This document shows, one piece after another, positions 63,738 to 64,000 of a DNA stretch of 64,000 nt. The DNA is from Nakamurella multipartita DSM 44233 (GTDB lineage Bacteria; Actinomycetota; Actinomycetes; Mycobacteriales; Nakamurellaceae), in the NCBI RefSeq assembly GCF_000024365.1, contig NC_013235.1, positions 5,580,001-5,644,000 of the forward strand. The letters are read 5' to 3'. Positions within the stretch are counted from its first letter, which is position 1. Every line of letters starts with the position of its first letter. The translations under genes were made by a program, and so were the position numbers. The notes under the pieces were generated by a model, which saw nothing but the letters and a program-made list of their open reading frames with translations, was not told the DNA's origin and did no database searches.

Positions 63738-64000
63738 TCAGGGATGCGCGCGACGTGAGCGGGCCCGGGCCGGGTCCGGGCGGGGCGCATCCCCGCCGTC
63801 ACCGACCTCGTCGTCCTCGATCGGGAAGATCCGCGGCGGCGGCGCGGTGGTCTGCGTCTGCCAGCGCCGCCCGAACAGGTAGATGACCGGCAGGGTGGCC
63901 AGCAGCGGGCCGATGATCGACACCGGACGCAGCAGCCACCACATCAGGGTCGGCTCGACACCCTCGGTCTGCGGCCCGAAGATCGACCATTCGACACCCC
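63738..64000 (-). CDS. membrane protein, C-terminal part only (5' end outside window)
   Basis: Frame runs off the right edge. Visible: GVEWSIFGPQTEGVEP, one helix (LLRPVSIIGPLLATLPVIYLF), then a polar tail rich in Pro, Asp, Glu and Arg (PPPRIFPIEDDEVGDGGDAP). No family recognised from this fragment. An ATG at 63944 could start a 68-aa protein, but the frame continues upstream in good codon use, so a longer gene is likely. Confidence 0.6.
   Translation of the reverse strand, partial: GVEWSIFGPQTEGVEPTLMWWLLRPVSIIGPLLATLPVIYLFGRRWQTQTTAPPPRIFPIEDDEVGDGGDAPRPDPARARSRRAHP

Overview
The window is high-GC DNA with strong G/C third-position bias, many GTG starts, tight ATGA/GTGA overlaps, F420-type (LLM) oxidoreductase and WS/DGAT genes, a DUF3073 gene, PurSQL as three polypeptides and an Rv0807-like gene beside purF. 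This points to an actinobacterium, probably near Nakamurella, Geodermatophilus or Mycobacterium. That placement is inference, not a database match. No rRNA, tRNA, CRISPR array or prophage was seen.

Layout: 1-2.9 kb, storage-lipid acyltransferases (HAD/acyltransferase fusion, WS/DGAT). 2.9-3.8 kb, an Ntn-type amidase. 3.9-7.1 kb, a copper/heme-peroxidase operon (membrane protein, PCuAC lipoprotein, Tat-exported Dyp peroxidase, CopC). 7.2-12.7 kb, aldo/keto reductase, Rv1733c-like membrane protein, diguanylate cyclase, phosphoglucomutase, LLM oxidoreductase. 12.8-18.3 kb, an unusual divergent locus: ABC exporter, a 32-residue Ser/Thr-Arg peptide and a Ser/Thr kinase on one strand, and a LuxR-type two-component system plus a low-complexity membrane protein on the other. 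A shared palindromic motif lies on both sides of the two-component genes. 18.4-29.3 kb, mixed genes (YcxB-like, PfkB kinase, DUF2277, a large LuxR ATPase, VOC protein, subtilase, Rhs remnant, class IV aminotransferase) with a 219-bp tandem duplication. 29.3-39.3 kb, the kdp potassium operon. 39.5-49.4 kb, DUF4118 protein, coaA, a YgfZ/threonine dehydratase/asparaginase run, CorA, and a PLP decarboxylase/MFS pair. 49.3-52 kb, TetR-SDR pair and an AlkZ-like winged-helix protein. 52-63 kb, purine genes (purM, purF, Rv0807-like, purL, purQ, purS) interleaved with a LysR/hydrolase/SDR unit. 63-64 kb, an FMN reductase and a membrane protein running off the edge.

Several genes are damaged. The sensor kinase at 15.7 kb has one in-frame TAG. 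kdpD has a one-base frameshift in a five-G run. An IS1182-type element with CTAG target duplications sits exactly behind the kdpA stop codon, splitting kdpFA from kdpBCDE, and its own transposase is frameshifted. The Kdp system is therefore probably impaired unless these are sequencing errors.

The best candidate for an undescribed system is the exporter/peptide/kinase operon (15593 down to 12802). A tiny, strongly Shine-Dalgarno-led peptide of alternating Arg and Ser/Thr is translationally coupled to an ABC exporter, followed by a stable hairpin and then a soluble kinase. A second theme is a family of three intergenic hairpins with related arms and 7-nt loops, each between convergent genes.
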